A stretch of DNA of 43,735 nucleotides from an uncultured Rhizobium sp. (GCA_945952415.1 CAMFIF010000029.1:1-43735), one strand, 5' to 3'. Shown: positions 1 to 9,675, counted from the stretch's first letter. Translations and numbers: made by a program. The notes: generated by a model from the letters alone, not told the origin.

Positions 1-216
1 GGCGGCAATTGGGATGGGGCGATCGGTGCGCGGGGGCTGGCCCTCGCCGCCGGCGAAGCGGGCCTGCAGGCAGCAGCGGTCGGCAGCGTCAGCGAAGCCC
101 TGGATGCGATCAGGCAGGATATAAAGGGCGGGGAGGCGGCCCCCCGCATCCTGATCGGCGGTTCCCTCTATCTCGCGGGCGATGTGCTCGCCGACAACGG
201 AACCCCGCCCCGCTGA
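1..216 (+). CDS. folC: Folylpolyglutamate/dihydrofolate synthase, C-terminal fragment
   Basis: This is the last 71 codons of a gene that enters from the left edge; the frame is open from base 1 to a TGA at 214-216. The visible protein carries a GGNWDGAIGARGLALAAGEAGL segment's character (Asn/Asp-rich loop then helix), a helix resembling SVSEALDAIRQD, and a terminal ILIGGSLYLAGDVL strand-helix. That ending matches the Rossmann-like C-terminal domain of Mur-ligase-family FolC, which adds glutamate to dihydropteroate and folates in the cytoplasm. The ATP-binding N-terminal domain is outside the window. It converges on trxA and shares a terminator with it. In rhizobia folC usually follows accD, but that neighbour cannot be seen here. 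Identification rests only on the C-terminus. Confidence 0.8.
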   Translation, partial: GGNWDGAIGARGLALAAGEAGLQAAAVGSVSEALDAIRQDIKGGEAAPRILIGGSLYLAGDVLADNGTPPR

Positions 217-220
217 TACA

Positions 221-248
221 AAAAACCCGGCGCAATGGCCGGGTTTTT
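221..248. terminator. Bidirectional Rho-independent terminator between folC and trxA
   Basis: An 11-bp perfect stem (221-231 pairing with 238-248) encloses a 6-nt loop. The GC core CCCGGC/GCCGGG is flanked by five A on the left and five T on the right, so each strand ends in a U-tract. It starts 5 bases after the folC stop and lies 20 bases beyond the trxA stop, so it can serve both convergent genes. Confidence 0.85.
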
Positions 249-267
249 CAGTCGGGGAGAAGCCGGC

Positions 268-588
268 TCAGGCGGCGCTCGAAATCCAGGCGCTCAGCGC
301 ATTCTTCGGAGAAGCGCCCACCTTCACATCTGCCACTTCGCCGCCCTTGAACATGGCGAGCATCGGAATAGAGCGGACCCCAAAGCGGGCTGCCAGTTCC
401 GGATTTTCATCCACGTTGATCTTGGCGATCTTCACCTTGCCGGCGAACTCGTTCGACAGTTCTTCAAGGCTCGGGCCGATCATCTTGCAGGGGCCGCACC
501 ATTCGGCCCAGAAATCCACCACCACCGGTTCGGCGGAATTCAGGACTTCGGCCTGGAAGTTGGCATTGTCGACTTTAACGGTTGCCAT
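268..588 (-). CDS. trxA: Thioredoxin 1
   Basis: A 106-residue protein of normal thioredoxin length. It carries the redox-active WCGPC motif at about residues 31-35, the preceding VVVDFWAEW strand, and the conserved cis-proline segment RSIPML at about residues 73-78. It is a cytoplasmic dithiol donor for ribonucleotide reductase, methionine sulfoxide reductases and other oxidised proteins, recharged by thioredoxin reductase (not in the window). A GGAGT ribosome-binding sequence lies 6 bases before the ATG. It is the last gene of the minus-strand run behind addA, with 75 bp between them, so it may have its own promoter as well as readthrough. The N-terminus ([11 protein letters not shown]) and length support the chosen start. 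Confidence 0.97.
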   Translation of the reverse strand: MATVKVDNANFQAEVLNSAEPVVVDFWAEWCGPCKMIGPSLEELSNEFAGKVKIAKINVDENPELAARFGVRSIPMLAMFKGGEVADVKVGASPKNALSAWISSAA

Positions 589-663
589 GGAAGCACTCCT
601 TGGGAAGAATTTCGTTTGAATGACATGTGAGCGTAAGCCGCCCGTTTTTCAACGAGACCTATC

Positions 664-3600
664 TCACTTTGGCGTGATTTCGGCAAGACTGCTGGCCAGA
701 ACCTCCTCGTCCAGCCGGATGGCTGAACCCGTCTCCGTATAGATCAGCAGGCAGTCGATCCGTTTTCCGGGATAAAGCGGCTGAAGGATCTCGCGATAGA
801 TCGCGAGCTGGGCCCGATGCGGTAGGGGAACCGTATCCGCATCCCGCGGTGGCTGGCGGTTCGTCTTGAAATCCGCCAGCAGAACCCGGTCTCCCAGAAC
901 CGAAAGCCGGTCCAGCCGGCCGGAAATCGCATAGTCGCGCCGCCCGAGCCGGAGTGTCCCCATGATGGCGACTTCTGCGCGAGAGCCGGGTGCAAACAAT
1001 CCTGCGAGCGCGGCATCGTCGAGAAGCGCAAGTACGGAGGCCACCAGCGCCTGCTTTTCGCTGGCACTCCAGGTGCGCGCCGCCCGCTCGAGATAGCGCC
1101 GAGCGGCCGCTTCCCGCTCGCCTTCGGGCAGGGCAGGCAGCACCTGCAGCAGCCGGTGGGTCAGCTTGCCCCGCTGCGCTGCGCGGTTCGGGGCGGCCCG
1201 TTCTCCGAAGAGCGGCGAGGTGACGAGCGTGTCCCCTTCCTCGTCTTCCACCACCACCCCCGCCTCCGACGGGCTGAGCGGACGCGGCAGGAAGGGCTCC
1301 TCGGGCAGAGGCTGGGACAGCGCCTCGGGGAGTGGGGGCAAAGCAGCGCCGCGCTCGGCCGCCGTCTCCGCTTCGAAATCCCGTACCCGGCCCTTTTCCG
1401 CCCAACGAAGGCCCTGCCATGTGCCTTCCGGCCCTTCGAAGGTCGCCTCTTCCACTACGTCCGACCGTTCGGCAAGCGCCCGCCGGATAAGGCTGTGCCA
1501 GGTATCCTGAACCTCTCGCGTGCCGCGATAGCCACAGATGATCAGGTGGTCGGCAGCGCGCGTCATCCCCACGTAGAGAAGGCGCCGATATTCCTCTTCC
1601 GCAGCGACCCGCAACGCCGCGGCATCGGCGGAGATGATGCTGTTCTCCACCGATTTGTTCGGCACCCAGACTGGCACGGTCCCCAGTGGCCCCTCAAGGA
1701 AGCGGAGCTTGGGCAGATGCTGGCCGTTGAAGGGTTGCGACCCCCCGTCCACGAGGAATACCACAGGCGCTTCCAGACCCTTGGCGGCATGCACCGTCAT
1801 GATCCGCACCTCGCCGCGGCCCTTGTCCTGTTCGCGCTTGACCTCGGGGGATTCCGTCTCGAGCGTTGCCAGAAAGGCCGTGAGCCCCGGAAGACCTGAG
1901 GTCTCGTGTTCCAGCGCAAAGCTCAGGAATTCATCCAGAATGTCGGAAACCTCGCTGCCGAGGCGTGCCAGAAACCGCCTGCGCCCGCCAAAGGGGCCGA
2001 GAACCCGGGCATAGAAATCATGCACGGACGCCTGACGGGCCAGGAAGCGTAGCTCGGACAGATCCCGAAACACCGTTTCAAGACGGGTTTCTGCCGCGCC
2101 CTGCTGCTTGAGATGGTGCCAAAGCGTCATGCCCTCCGGCCGGAGGGCGGCAAGGCGGAAAAGATCCTCCTCGTCGAGATTGAAAAGCGGGCTTTTCAGC
2201 ACCGCAGCCAGCGAAAGATCGTCGCCGGACTGGGAGAGCACCCGGCCAAGCGCCATGAGATCCTGAATGGCAATATGGCTCGTCAGCCGCAAGCGGTCCG
2301 CGCCGGCAACGGGAATGCCCCCCTGCCGCTTGAGCGCCCGGTTCAGCGCATTGACGAAGGCATCGCGCTTGCGCACCAGCACCAGCACATCGCCGGCTTC
2401 GATCAGGCGATGCTTGCCCTTTTCGACGATGGTGAGCTTGCCGACCATTTCGCCGATTCGGTGGGCCATGCGCCGCGCAAGCACCGCGGCCGGCGCGCTT
2501 TCCGGCGTGGAATCGAAGGGCGCTGTCCAGTCCTCGTCCGGTGGGGAGGGTTCGGCGGCAATCATCTCCCAGAGCTCCACCGATCCCGGATGGCCGATGC
2601 GGGAGGAGCGATGTTCCACCGCCTCGCCTGCAGCGCTGAGCCCGCGCGCATTCGACGGCAGGGAAAACACCTGATCCACCGCCGATAGAACCGTATCCGT
2701 GGAGCGGAAGGAAAGCGGAAGTCTGATCGAGGAGAATTCTCCATGAAGGGATGCCTTGCGCCCTACCGCGCGCCGCTCCTCCGAAAAGCGTTCCGGCCGC
2801 GCGCCCTGGAAGGAATAGATAGACTGTTTTTCGTCTCCTACCGCGAAGAGTGTCCGCAGCACCGGCCGCGCCGAATGTCCGGAAAAGAAATCGTCCGAAA
2901 GCGCGCGAATGATCCGCCACTGTTCGGGGCTCGTATCCTGGGCCTCGTCGACGAGAATATGGTCGATGCCCTGGTCGAGCTTGTAATGCACCCAGGGTCC
3001 GGCGTCGGAGCGGGTCAGAAGATCGGCCGTGCGGACAATCAGGTCCTCGAAATCGAGATAGCAGCGCCGGCGCTTCAGATCCTCATAGTCCGCTTCCAGC
3101 CGTTCGGCGAGCACGAGGGCAGAAAGGCTGGCCTCCAGCATGGCATGGATCTTCAGCCGGTCCGCGACCCAGGCAATATGGGCCTGCGCGGCCAGAACCG
3201 CCTCTTCAAGCCCCGGATGGGCGCCAAGCATTTTGGCGGTCATCAACCCGGAAAGCGCCTTCGGCTCGCCGTTGCGCGTCAGGAACACCGATGTCAGCAT
3301 TTCGAAGCGCAAACGGGGATCACCGGTCCGTCCGGCCTCTTCGAGTTCCGCCGCCGCTTCGGCCGCCTTCTTGCCGCCTGTCGTGCGGGCCGCCTCCAGA
3401 TAATCGATCAGCGCCGCGCCTGAAAGGCGGGGAAGGGGCCAGCACTCTGCCAGCAGCCGGTCCGGGCTCTCCCCCTCGGCAATTTCGAAGGCCAGCCGCA
3501 AGGTCGCCTCGACACCACCCCGCCGGTCCGCTTCCTTCAGAAAGCGACGGATCGGGTTGCGCGCTGCGACGATGCTTTCCAGGAGCGCCTCCAGCCCCGT

Positions 3601-4203
3601 GTCGTCGGCCAGTTCCAGCACATGGGCAAAGGCCCCTGCGAGCGCCTCGTCATCCTCGGAGGTGGTGGCCGTCAGCAGGCTGCGTCGCGCATCGGCAAGA
3701 AGTGCGGCGGCCGAGCGATCGTCCAGCACGGAAAAATGGCCCGCTACATTGGCTTCCAGAGGAAACTGGTGAAGAAGCGCTTCGCAAAAGGCATGGATCG
3801 TCTGGATCTTCAGGCCGCCCGGCGTTTCAAGGGCCCGGGCGAAGAGGCGTCGCGCCTCGGAAAGTCGGAGAGAATCCGGCTCACGGCCTTCAATATCCGT
3901 GAGTCGCCTGCGAAGTTCGGCATCGTCGACCGTTGCCCATTCGGAAAGCCGCTGAAAGACGCGGTTCGACATTTCCGAGGCAGCGGCCTTGGTATAGGTG
4001 AGGCAGAGGATGGCAGAAGGGCGGGCACCTGCCAGCAAAAGCCGCATGACGCGCTGGGTCAGCACATGGGTCTTGCCGGATCCCGCATTGGCCGAAACCC
4101 AGGCTGAGCGGCCGGGATCGGATGCAATTCCCTGTTGGCGGGTGGTCCATCCGATCCATTCACCCGGCTCTTCGAGCGCCGGAAAGGGCGCGAACTCACT
4201 CAT
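664..4203 (-). CDS. addA: Double-strand break repair helicase-nuclease AddA
   Basis: An 1179-residue UvrD-like superfamily 1A helicase fused to a RecB-type nuclease. Visible parts are a Walker A ANAGSGKT at about residues 38-45, the Walker B/motif II LVDEAQDTSPEQW at about 417-429, a motif V/VI region with TVHAAKGLEAPVVFL and YVGMTRA, and a C-terminal PD-(D/E)XK nuclease with LLADFKTNR near residue 1107. With AddB it resects double-strand DNA ends for RecA loading, the role RecBCD has in E. coli. The start chosen is the ATG at 4203, which overlaps the addB stop by 8 bases (sequence ATGAGTGA on the minus strand), a usual translational coupling. The frame stays open for another 47 codons upstream inside addB, but that extension is not family-like. 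Confidence 0.95.
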   Translation of the reverse strand: MSEFAPFPALEEPGEWIGWTTRQQGIASDPGRSAWVSANAGSGKTHVLTQRVMRLLLAGARPSAILCLTYTKAAASEMSNRVFQRLSEWATVDDAELRRRLTDIEGREPDSLRLSEARRLFARALETPGGLKIQTIHAFCEALLHQFPLEANVAGHFSVLDDRSAAALLADARRSLLTATTSEDDEALAGAFAHVLELADDTGLEALLESIVAARNPIRRFLKEADRRGGVEATLRLAFEIAEGESPDRLLAECWPLPRLSGAALIDYLEAARTTGGKKAAEAAAELEEAGRTGDPRLRFEMLTSVFLTRNGEPKALSGLMTAKMLGAHPGLEEAVLAAQAHIAWVADRLKIHAMLEASLSALVLAERLEADYEDLKRRRCYLDFEDLIVRTADLLTRSDAGPWVHYKLDQGIDHILVDEAQDTSPEQWRIIRALSDDFFSGHSARPVLRTLFAVGDEKQSIYSFQGARPERFSEERRAVGRKASLHGEFSSIRLPLSFRSTDTVLSAVDQVFSLPSNARGLSAAGEAVEHRSSRIGHPGSVELWEMIAAEPSPPDEDWTAPFDSTPESAPAAVLARRMAHRIGEMVGKLTIVEKGKHRLIEAGDVLVLVRKRDAFVNALNRALKRQGGIPVAGADRLRLTSHIAIQDLMALGRVLSQSGDDLSLAAVLKSPLFNLDEEDLFRLAALRPEGMTLWHHLKQQGAAETRLETVFRDLSELRFLARQASVHDFYARVLGPFGGRRRFLARLGSEVSDILDEFLSFALEHETSGLPGLTAFLATLETESPEVKREQDKGRGEVRIMTVHAAKGLEAPVVFLVDGGSQPFNGQHLPKLRFLEGPLGTVPVWVPNKSVENSIISADAAALRVAAEEEYRRLLYVGMTRAADHLIICGYRGTREVQDTWHSLIRRALAERSDVVEEATFEGPEGTWQGLRWAEKGRVRDFEAETAAERGAALPPLPEALSQPLPEEPFLPRPLSPSEAGVVVEDEEGDTLVTSPLFGERAAPNRAAQRGKLTHRLLQVLPALPEGEREAAARRYLERAARTWSASEKQALVASVLALLDDAALAGLFAPGSRAEVAIMGTLRLGRRDYAISGRLDRLSVLGDRVLLADFKTNRQPPRDADTVPLPHRAQLAIYREILQPLYPGKRIDCLLIYTETGSAIRLDEEVLASSLAEITPK

Positions 4204-7200
4204 CGCCACTGTCCTCCTCGCCTTCGGCCGTCGCCCATTCGGCGACTCGAGCCAGATGGTCATAGTCGCCGGCATAATCCCGTTCGCTCGCGGGAATGAG
4301 CCGGGACATGAAGCCGCGCTCGCCCTTGCGCAATACCTGGACAAAACGCCCGAGCTCGTTCAGCGCCTCATTGCCCAGATATTCGGCCGATTTCACCTGC
4401 TTTGAAGCGGGCACCTTGCCCTTCTCGTTATTGACCGTCTCCTCACAAAACCGGTTGCCGGGCCGAAGTCTGACATACAGGAGGTCGTCCGGCTTGAGCG
4501 CGCCCACATCCCTGAAACCGCCTCCCATCAGCGCTGCCGCTTCCAGCGGCAATTGCGGGTCGAGCAGGCTGCGGGCCTGCGCCCTCGATGGATTGGAGCC
4601 TGTCTTGTAATCGATGATGTCGGCAAGCCCGCCGGGTTTCAGGTCGATGCGATCGGCGACGCCGGTCAGGCTGATGCCGACCGCCGGAAGATCGAGCCGG
4701 GCGCGCACTTCTGTCATGCTGCGGCTGATGTGCCCCTCGCGTTCCCTCTGCCATTGAAGGAAAGAGGCTGCGACCTCGGCAAATCGCGGCCGCCACACGG
4801 CATCCACATGGGCGGGCAGGCTTTCCCGGTCGAATTCCTCGTTGAGAATCCGGCGCATGACCTCCTCGTCGGAGGCATGTCTGCCTTGCGACCATTCTTT
4901 GATGAAGCGGTCCACGATGCGGTGATAGAGCGTTCCCCGCTCGGAGGCTCCGGGATCGGCATTGTAGCCGTCGAGCGGATCGAGGCGCAGCACACGGCGG
5001 GCATAGATGGAATAGGGATCGCGGCGAAGCCGTCCGGCCTCGCTGAAGGAGTAGCTTGTCGGCTGCAAGCTCACCGGTGGCCGGGGATCGGGTCTCTGGG
5101 CCGGATCCTGCTTTTCGCCCTCGTCGAGAAGTGAGGCCCAGTGGCAATAGGGCCGCGCGCGTTTGCGCAAGCCCTCCGCAAAATCCTTGCCTCCGAGGGC
5201 AAGCAGGCGCTGCAGCCAGCGGGATGCGACCGCGGGTGCCGTGCCGATGCGGGCCGACCGGGAATAGAGCAGGTGGCGCGTGCCATTTGCCATCTCGAAA
5301 TCATGGGCATGCTGCCCGGTCCGCCGTTCCGGCGGCTCCAGCCCGATACCGGTCTTCATCATGCGTGACAGGAAGGGATTGCCGGATGTCTGCGCGGGCC
5401 AGATCCCCTCATTGAGCCCGCCGAGAATAAGCGTATCCACGGTCTGTAGTCGCGCCTCCAGCGTGCCGAAAATGAAGACGCGCGGATGGCTCATGGCCCG
5501 TGGCTTCACCTGCTCGCCCACCAGGAAGGCATCCATGATATCGGCCCATTGCGGCCCGTCCGCTTCGATGATCCCGTCCGTTTCGATGATCGAGCCAAGA
5601 AGATCGGCAAGCGCGGCACCCGCTTCATCGGACCACAGCGGACCAAAGCCCTTTGCCGGGCAGCAGGCGACCGCTTCGAGAACCCGCCCGGTGAGCTCCG
5701 CCCACTCCGAAAGAGGGCGCGTCGGGCGGACATCCCCGGCAGAAGCGCCCGAAAGCAGCGTCCGGGTCAGCGGTTCGGTTGCGCGGCATATGTCCTTCGC
5801 CAGAATTCGTGCAGGCTCGATCGCCTCGGCCCGAATGGACTTGCGCCACTGGGGTACGTGATAGGCTTCCGCCTGCTCGGCAAGCATTCGTTCCAGAAGC
5901 GAATCGACTTCCGCTATGTCCACCGAGCCGACACCACCGCGAAGGGCGAGAAGCTCCAGTGCACAGGCCGCCTCTGGCAAGACTTCAGCTTCCATGCCGA
6001 AGCGGGCCAGCGGATGCTTGAGGAGGGTGATCAGCGCCACTGGATCGCCGGGCCTGAGCGTGCACTCGAGAAGAAGCCGGGTGAGGGTGCCCTGGGGCGT
6101 AGCCATCAGTGGCGTGCCCGCCGTATCGTCCGCTTCGATGCCGAAACGAGCGAGCTCCGCTTTCACCCGGCGGGCCAGCCCCCGGTCCGGCGTGATCAGC
6201 GCGGCCTGGGAAGGCCCGTGCCGTCCAGGTCTTTCGAGAGCGAGCCGAAGGGCCACCGCAATGGCCGCAGCCTCCTCGCGCTCATTCGCTGCCTCGATCA
6301 GTCCCACATCCTCGAAGGCCCGTTTGAAGGCATCGGCTTCCAGCGAGCGTCGCCATTCGCTCCAGCGACTGGTGGCGTCAGCGGGCGCGAGCGCCACCGA
6401 AAGGATCTTCTGGCGCAGGACAAGCGCGGGTTCCGCTTCCCCCAGCGGCTCCACCTCTTCTCTGAGGACGCCGAGCTTGCGCAGGAGGACGGCAAGTCCA
6501 TATTGCGGATGGGACCGGCGGGCGGGATCGGGCAGAAGTCCGTCTGCATCGAGGGGAGCGACCTCTCGCCAATCCTCCTCTGCCATATCATGGTCGAGAC
6601 CGGGCAGGACCACGGCCCCCTGCTTCAACCCCGCAACCACGCCGATCAGCTCCGCCGTTGCCGGAACCGAGCCCGTTGAACCGGCAACGATGACAGGATC
6701 CGCATGGCCGTCGAGGGCAGCCAGCCGGCGCGCTTCGACCCGGAGAAGGGCATTTCGATGCCGCGCGGCGGAGGAGGCCTTGAGCTCCTCCAGCCGTGCC
6801 GGCCAGAAATGGCTGGCAATCTTCAGGAATTCCGCCGTCAGTTGCCACCAGGCCGAATAGGCATCCGTGTCGAGCCGGCGAAGGTCGTCCCAATCGCGCT
6901 CCTCCGTCTCCAGCGAATCGATGAGATCGGAGAGATCGCGGGCAAGCCAGACCGCGTCCGCGGGGCTCGCCGGTGCGGCAAGCGGCGAATCCGGATGCAT
7001 CTGTGCGACCGCCTCGGGCAATTTGTTGCGCCAGGCGAGGATGAGCCGGGCAAGTTCCAGGAGCCGGGCGGTCGAGGGGAGGGGATCGGCAAGATCGAGA
7101 ATTTCCGGCGGTTCGAAATCGAAATAGCCGGAATCGTCATCCGTCTCGCCAAGGGGCCGGATGAGGGGCAGGATGGCCGCCTTTCCGCCAAGAAGCGTCA

Positions 7201-7393
7201 CGAATTCCGAGCGCAGAACGCGCACCGCACGCCGGGTGGGCACGTAGATGGTCAGCGTGGCCAGTTTTTCCGGCTGGCCGGGGTCCAGACGAAAGCCGGG
7301 CACGACGCGTCCGTCACAGATCGCTTCCGCAAGCGTCGGCAGGAAGGGAAGACCCGGCGGAATGGTCAGGACACGGCGAGGCGATCTCGCCAT
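4196..7393 (-). CDS. addB: Double-strand break repair protein AddB (alphaproteobacterial type)
   Basis: A 1065-residue partner of AddA. The C-terminal PD-(D/E)XK nuclease carries IIDYKTG at about residues 926-932, just after LTGVADRIDL. Unlike the Bacillus AddB, I see no Walker A at the N-terminus (it begins MARSPRRVLTIPPGLPFLP), as known for the alphaproteobacterial family, so ATP-driven motion should come from AddA. It is predicted to act as the second nuclease and the Chi-recognition side of the AddAB complex. The ATG at 7393 comes one base after the murU stop (TGACATG), preceded by GGGAG at a spacing of about 8; an upstream in-frame ATG at 7417 inside murU is less likely. The 3' end overlaps addA. 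Confidence 0.93.
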   Translation of the reverse strand: MARSPRRVLTIPPGLPFLPTLAEAICDGRVVPGFRLDPGQPEKLATLTIYVPTRRAVRVLRSEFVTLLGGKAAILPLIRPLGETDDDSGYFDFEPPEILDLADPLPSTARLLELARLILAWRNKLPEAVAQMHPDSPLAAPASPADAVWLARDLSDLIDSLETEERDWDDLRRLDTDAYSAWWQLTAEFLKIASHFWPARLEELKASSAARHRNALLRVEARRLAALDGHADPVIVAGSTGSVPATAELIGVVAGLKQGAVVLPGLDHDMAEEDWREVAPLDADGLLPDPARRSHPQYGLAVLLRKLGVLREEVEPLGEAEPALVLRQKILSVALAPADATSRWSEWRRSLEADAFKRAFEDVGLIEAANEREEAAAIAVALRLALERPGRHGPSQAALITPDRGLARRVKAELARFGIEADDTAGTPLMATPQGTLTRLLLECTLRPGDPVALITLLKHPLARFGMEAEVLPEAACALELLALRGGVGSVDIAEVDSLLERMLAEQAEAYHVPQWRKSIRAEAIEPARILAKDICRATEPLTRTLLSGASAGDVRPTRPLSEWAELTGRVLEAVACCPAKGFGPLWSDEAGAALADLLGSIIETDGIIEADGPQWADIMDAFLVGEQVKPRAMSHPRVFIFGTLEARLQTVDTLILGGLNEGIWPAQTSGNPFLSRMMKTGIGLEPPERRTGQHAHDFEMANGTRHLLYSRSARIGTAPAVASRWLQRLLALGGKDFAEGLRKRARPYCHWASLLDEGEKQDPAQRPDPRPPVSLQPTSYSFSEAGRLRRDPYSIYARRVLRLDPLDGYNADPGASERGTLYHRIVDRFIKEWSQGRHASDEEVMRRILNEEFDRESLPAHVDAVWRPRFAEVAASFLQWQREREGHISRSMTEVRARLDLPAVGISLTGVADRIDLKPGGLADIIDYKTGSNPSRAQARSLLDPQLPLEAAALMGGGFRDVGALKPDDLLYVRLRPGNRFCEETVNNEKGKVPASKQVKSAEYLGNEALNELGRFVQVLRKGERGFMSRLIPASERDYAGDYDHLARVAEWATAEGEEDSGDE

Positions 7394-7394
7394 G

Positions 7395-8159
7395 TCAACG
7401 CTCCCTGCTCTTGGCAATAACCGCTTCCGCCTCCGCTATCGCCTCCGGCGTACCCACGGTGATCCAGTCCGCATCGAGAACCAGACCGAAGAGCCGTCTC
7501 TTTTCAATCGCCTGGTCGAAATAGATGTTGAGATTGAACGCATCGGCCGGTGCCGTCTCGAAAAGGGCGGGATGGACGGCCAGCGCCCCCGCATAAACGA
7601 CCGGGGAGGGCGCCCCCTCCCGGTAACGGCTAAGACGGCCATCGGCAGAAAGACTGAAATCCCTCTTGCCATTATGTCCCGTGGTCCGCTCGATCGGCAC
7701 ACAGAGAAGCAGCATGTCCATGCCTGCGGGATCGAACCCTTCGGCAAGCTGCACGAGAGCGGGGGCGGCCTCGGGCTTTTCGTTGATCCAGAAGAGATCC
7801 GCATTCATCACGAGCGTCGGCTCGAAGCTGAGTTTTTTCAGGCCCTTGACGAGCCCGCCGCCGGAATTCATCAGCGCATCGCGCTCGTCTGAAATCGCAA
7901 TATCCATCCCGGTGACGGCCGAAAGATGCGCTTCCATCTGATCGGCGAAATGATGGACGTTCACGCAGGCTTTCCGGATGCCTGCCGTGGCGAGGAGATC
8001 GAACACGTAATCGATCATCGGCCTGCCGCCCACCGGAACCAGCGGTTTTGGCATGCTGTTGGTGATCGGGCGCAGGCGCGTGCCGAGCCCGGCCGCCAGC
8101 ACCATGGCCTGGCTTATGCGGGCCGGGCTGGGAGAAAGGGTGGTTTCAGGCATGGTCAT
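7395..8159 (-). CDS. murU: N-acetylmuramate alpha-1-phosphate uridylyltransferase (MurU-like nucleotidyltransferase)
   Basis: A 254-residue sugar-1-phosphate nucleotidyltransferase. The signature LAAGLGTRLRP followed by MPKPLVPVGGRPMI occupies about residues 21-49, and the metal-binding MNADLFW lies near residue 120. MurU joins MurNAc-1-phosphate to UTP to give UDP-MurNAc in the peptidoglycan salvage route that bypasses MurA and hence fosfomycin. The call over RmlA or GalU-type enzymes comes from context: the gene directly upstream encodes an AmgK-like kinase that makes the substrate. The first ATG (8159) lies 4 bases after the upstream stop; a second in-frame ATG at 8153 is an equally plausible start. 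The stop is one base before addB. Function is inferred from family plus neighbour and not seen directly. Confidence 0.82.
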   Translation of the reverse strand: MTMPETTLSPSPARISQAMVLAAGLGTRLRPITNSMPKPLVPVGGRPMIDYVFDLLATAGIRKACVNVHHFADQMEAHLSAVTGMDIAISDERDALMNSGGGLVKGLKKLSFEPTLVMNADLFWINEKPEAAPALVQLAEGFDPAGMDMLLLCVPIERTTGHNGKRDFSLSADGRLSRYREGAPSPVVYAGALAVHPALFETAPADAFNLNIYFDQAIEKRRLFGLVLDADWITVGTPEAIAEAEAVIAKSRER

Positions 8160-8163
8160 CCCG

Positions 8164-9675
8164 TCATGATTCGAGGATGCCTATTCGAGCCTCGTTGAAC
8201 CAGTTGCGCAAGGGCGCGAGCGTCTCATGCGCCAAGGCCTGCCTGAGATAGGTGATCGTGCGCGGCATGTGCTTCATGTAGCCGGGTTTGCCATCCCGTT
8301 TCCACAGCCGAACCCAAAGGCCGGCCAGCTTGCAATTGCGCTGCGCTTCCATGATGGCGAGGTCGCGCAGGAAGCAAGCCTCGTCAAAGGAAGGCGAAAG
8401 GCGGCGGGCCTCCAGATATGCATCGAGAAGCCGCCCGCCCATGGCGTCCGGTATGGTGACGCGTGCGTCCTGGATCAGCGAGGCGACGTCATAGGCGGTG
8501 GGGCCGATCATCGAATCCTGAAAATCGAGGATGCCGATCCGCTGAAGACCGGCCTCGGCAGGCCGCCAGATGAGATTGGGAGAGTGATAATCCCGCAGCA
8601 GCAGGTTTCTCTCGCCCTCCTGGAGCTGGTCGATCAGGTCCGTCCAGAGCGCCAGATAAGCCTGTCGCTCCGCTTCGCTTGCCTCCCGACCGATGTGATG
8701 GGGCATGTACCAGTCGAGGAGAAGCCGTGTTTCCATGGCCATGGGCACCCGGTCGAAGTCGGGAATCCGGTGGGTATGCCGCGGAAGGTCTGGCCGGTCG
8801 ATGGTAATCTCGCGCGGGAAGGCTGCTGAATGAAGATGGGCAAGTGCGAGGACGGCCTCCCGATAGCGTGCCTCCAGCGGGCCCCCGGCCGCATCGAGCA
8901 CGCCCTCCGTGCCGAGGTCGCTCAACAGCAGTATGCCCTTTTCGCAATCGGCGGCGATCACCTGCGGAACGGCAAATCCCCTTGCAGAAAGCTCCTCCGC
9001 CAGCGCGACAAACGGCCAGGCGTCTTCAGCGATATGGGCGACCTTGGCATAGGGCTTGCCGTCGAAGACCGGCGGACCCTCGGCTGGCTTCGGCCAGTCC
9101 ATGAGGATCAGCCGGCTCCCGTCCTCCCGGGGCAGATATTCATAGGCCCGCACCGAGGCATCGCCGGTGAGATAGCGGCGGCGCACCTCGGCAAGACCGG
9201 CGGCACCCAGGAAGGCGCGGATGGCAAGGCTGCGTTGAATACGGCTGAAGGCGGGATCGGCCGCGGTGATCACGGCGCGCCGTCCGTCGCCCTCATGGGC
9301 GATTTCGATCAGAATCCGGCTATCGGGCAGTGCATCGGGCATGCGATCGGGCCACTCCACCAGGGCAATGCCATCGCGGATGGCCTCGTCGAAACCAAGC
9401 TCGTCGAGTTCCGAAGGGTCGGAAAGCCGGTAGAAATCGAAATGGGCGGCAGGCAGGCGCAGCTCGTAATTCTGGACGAGGGTAAAGGTGGGGCTTGGCA
9501 CTTCAAGCGCTGGATCATCGGCAAGCGCTCTGAGAAGCGCGCGGGCGAGGGTGGATTTACCCGCCCCGAGATCGCCGGAAAGCGCCAGCACGTCTCCGGT
9601 CTTCAAGGCCAGCGCCAGATCCTCGCCGAGGCGCACCGTTTCCTTCTCGCTCGCCAGCGAAACTACGATCTGCAT
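8164..9675 (-). CDS. Fusion of TsaE (t6A biosynthesis ATPase) with AmgK-like anomeric sugar kinase
   Basis: A 503-residue two-domain protein. Residues 1-140 are TsaE (YjeE): P-loop SGDLGAGKST at 33-42, SPTFTLVQNY at 61-70, HFDFYRL at 78-84 and LVEWPDR at 105-111. TsaE supports the TsaBD complex that makes threonylcarbamoyl-A37 in ANN-decoding tRNAs. Residues from about 150 to the end are a COG3178 phosphotransferase of the aminoglycoside-kinase fold: GDASVRAYEY at 171-180, catalytic-loop RDYHSPNLIW at 361-370 (D362, N367) and ILDFQD with metal-binding D384. AmgK phosphorylates MurNAc/GlcNAc at C1, giving the MurU substrate, and murU follows directly. The start at 9675 is one base after the divL stop (TAGGATG); the upstream open frame is a divL shadow. 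No stop or frameshift separates the domains. Either half could have diverged in specificity. Confidence 0.9.
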   Translation of the reverse strand: MQIVVSLASEKETVRLGEDLALALKTGDVLALSGDLGAGKSTLARALLRALADDPALEVPSPTFTLVQNYELRLPAAHFDFYRLSDPSELDELGFDEAIRDGIALVEWPDRMPDALPDSRILIEIAHEGDGRRAVITAADPAFSRIQRSLAIRAFLGAAGLAEVRRRYLTGDASVRAYEYLPREDGSRLILMDWPKPAEGPPVFDGKPYAKVAHIAEDAWPFVALAEELSARGFAVPQVIAADCEKGILLLSDLGTEGVLDAAGGPLEARYREAVLALAHLHSAAFPREITIDRPDLPRHTHRIPDFDRVPMAMETRLLLDWYMPHHIGREASEAERQAYLALWTDLIDQLQEGERNLLLRDYHSPNLIWRPAEAGLQRIGILDFQDSMIGPTAYDVASLIQDARVTIPDAMGGRLLDAYLEARRLSPSFDEACFLRDLAIMEAQRNCKLAGLWVRLWKRDGKPGYMKHMPRTITYLRQALAHETLAPLRNWFNEARIGILES

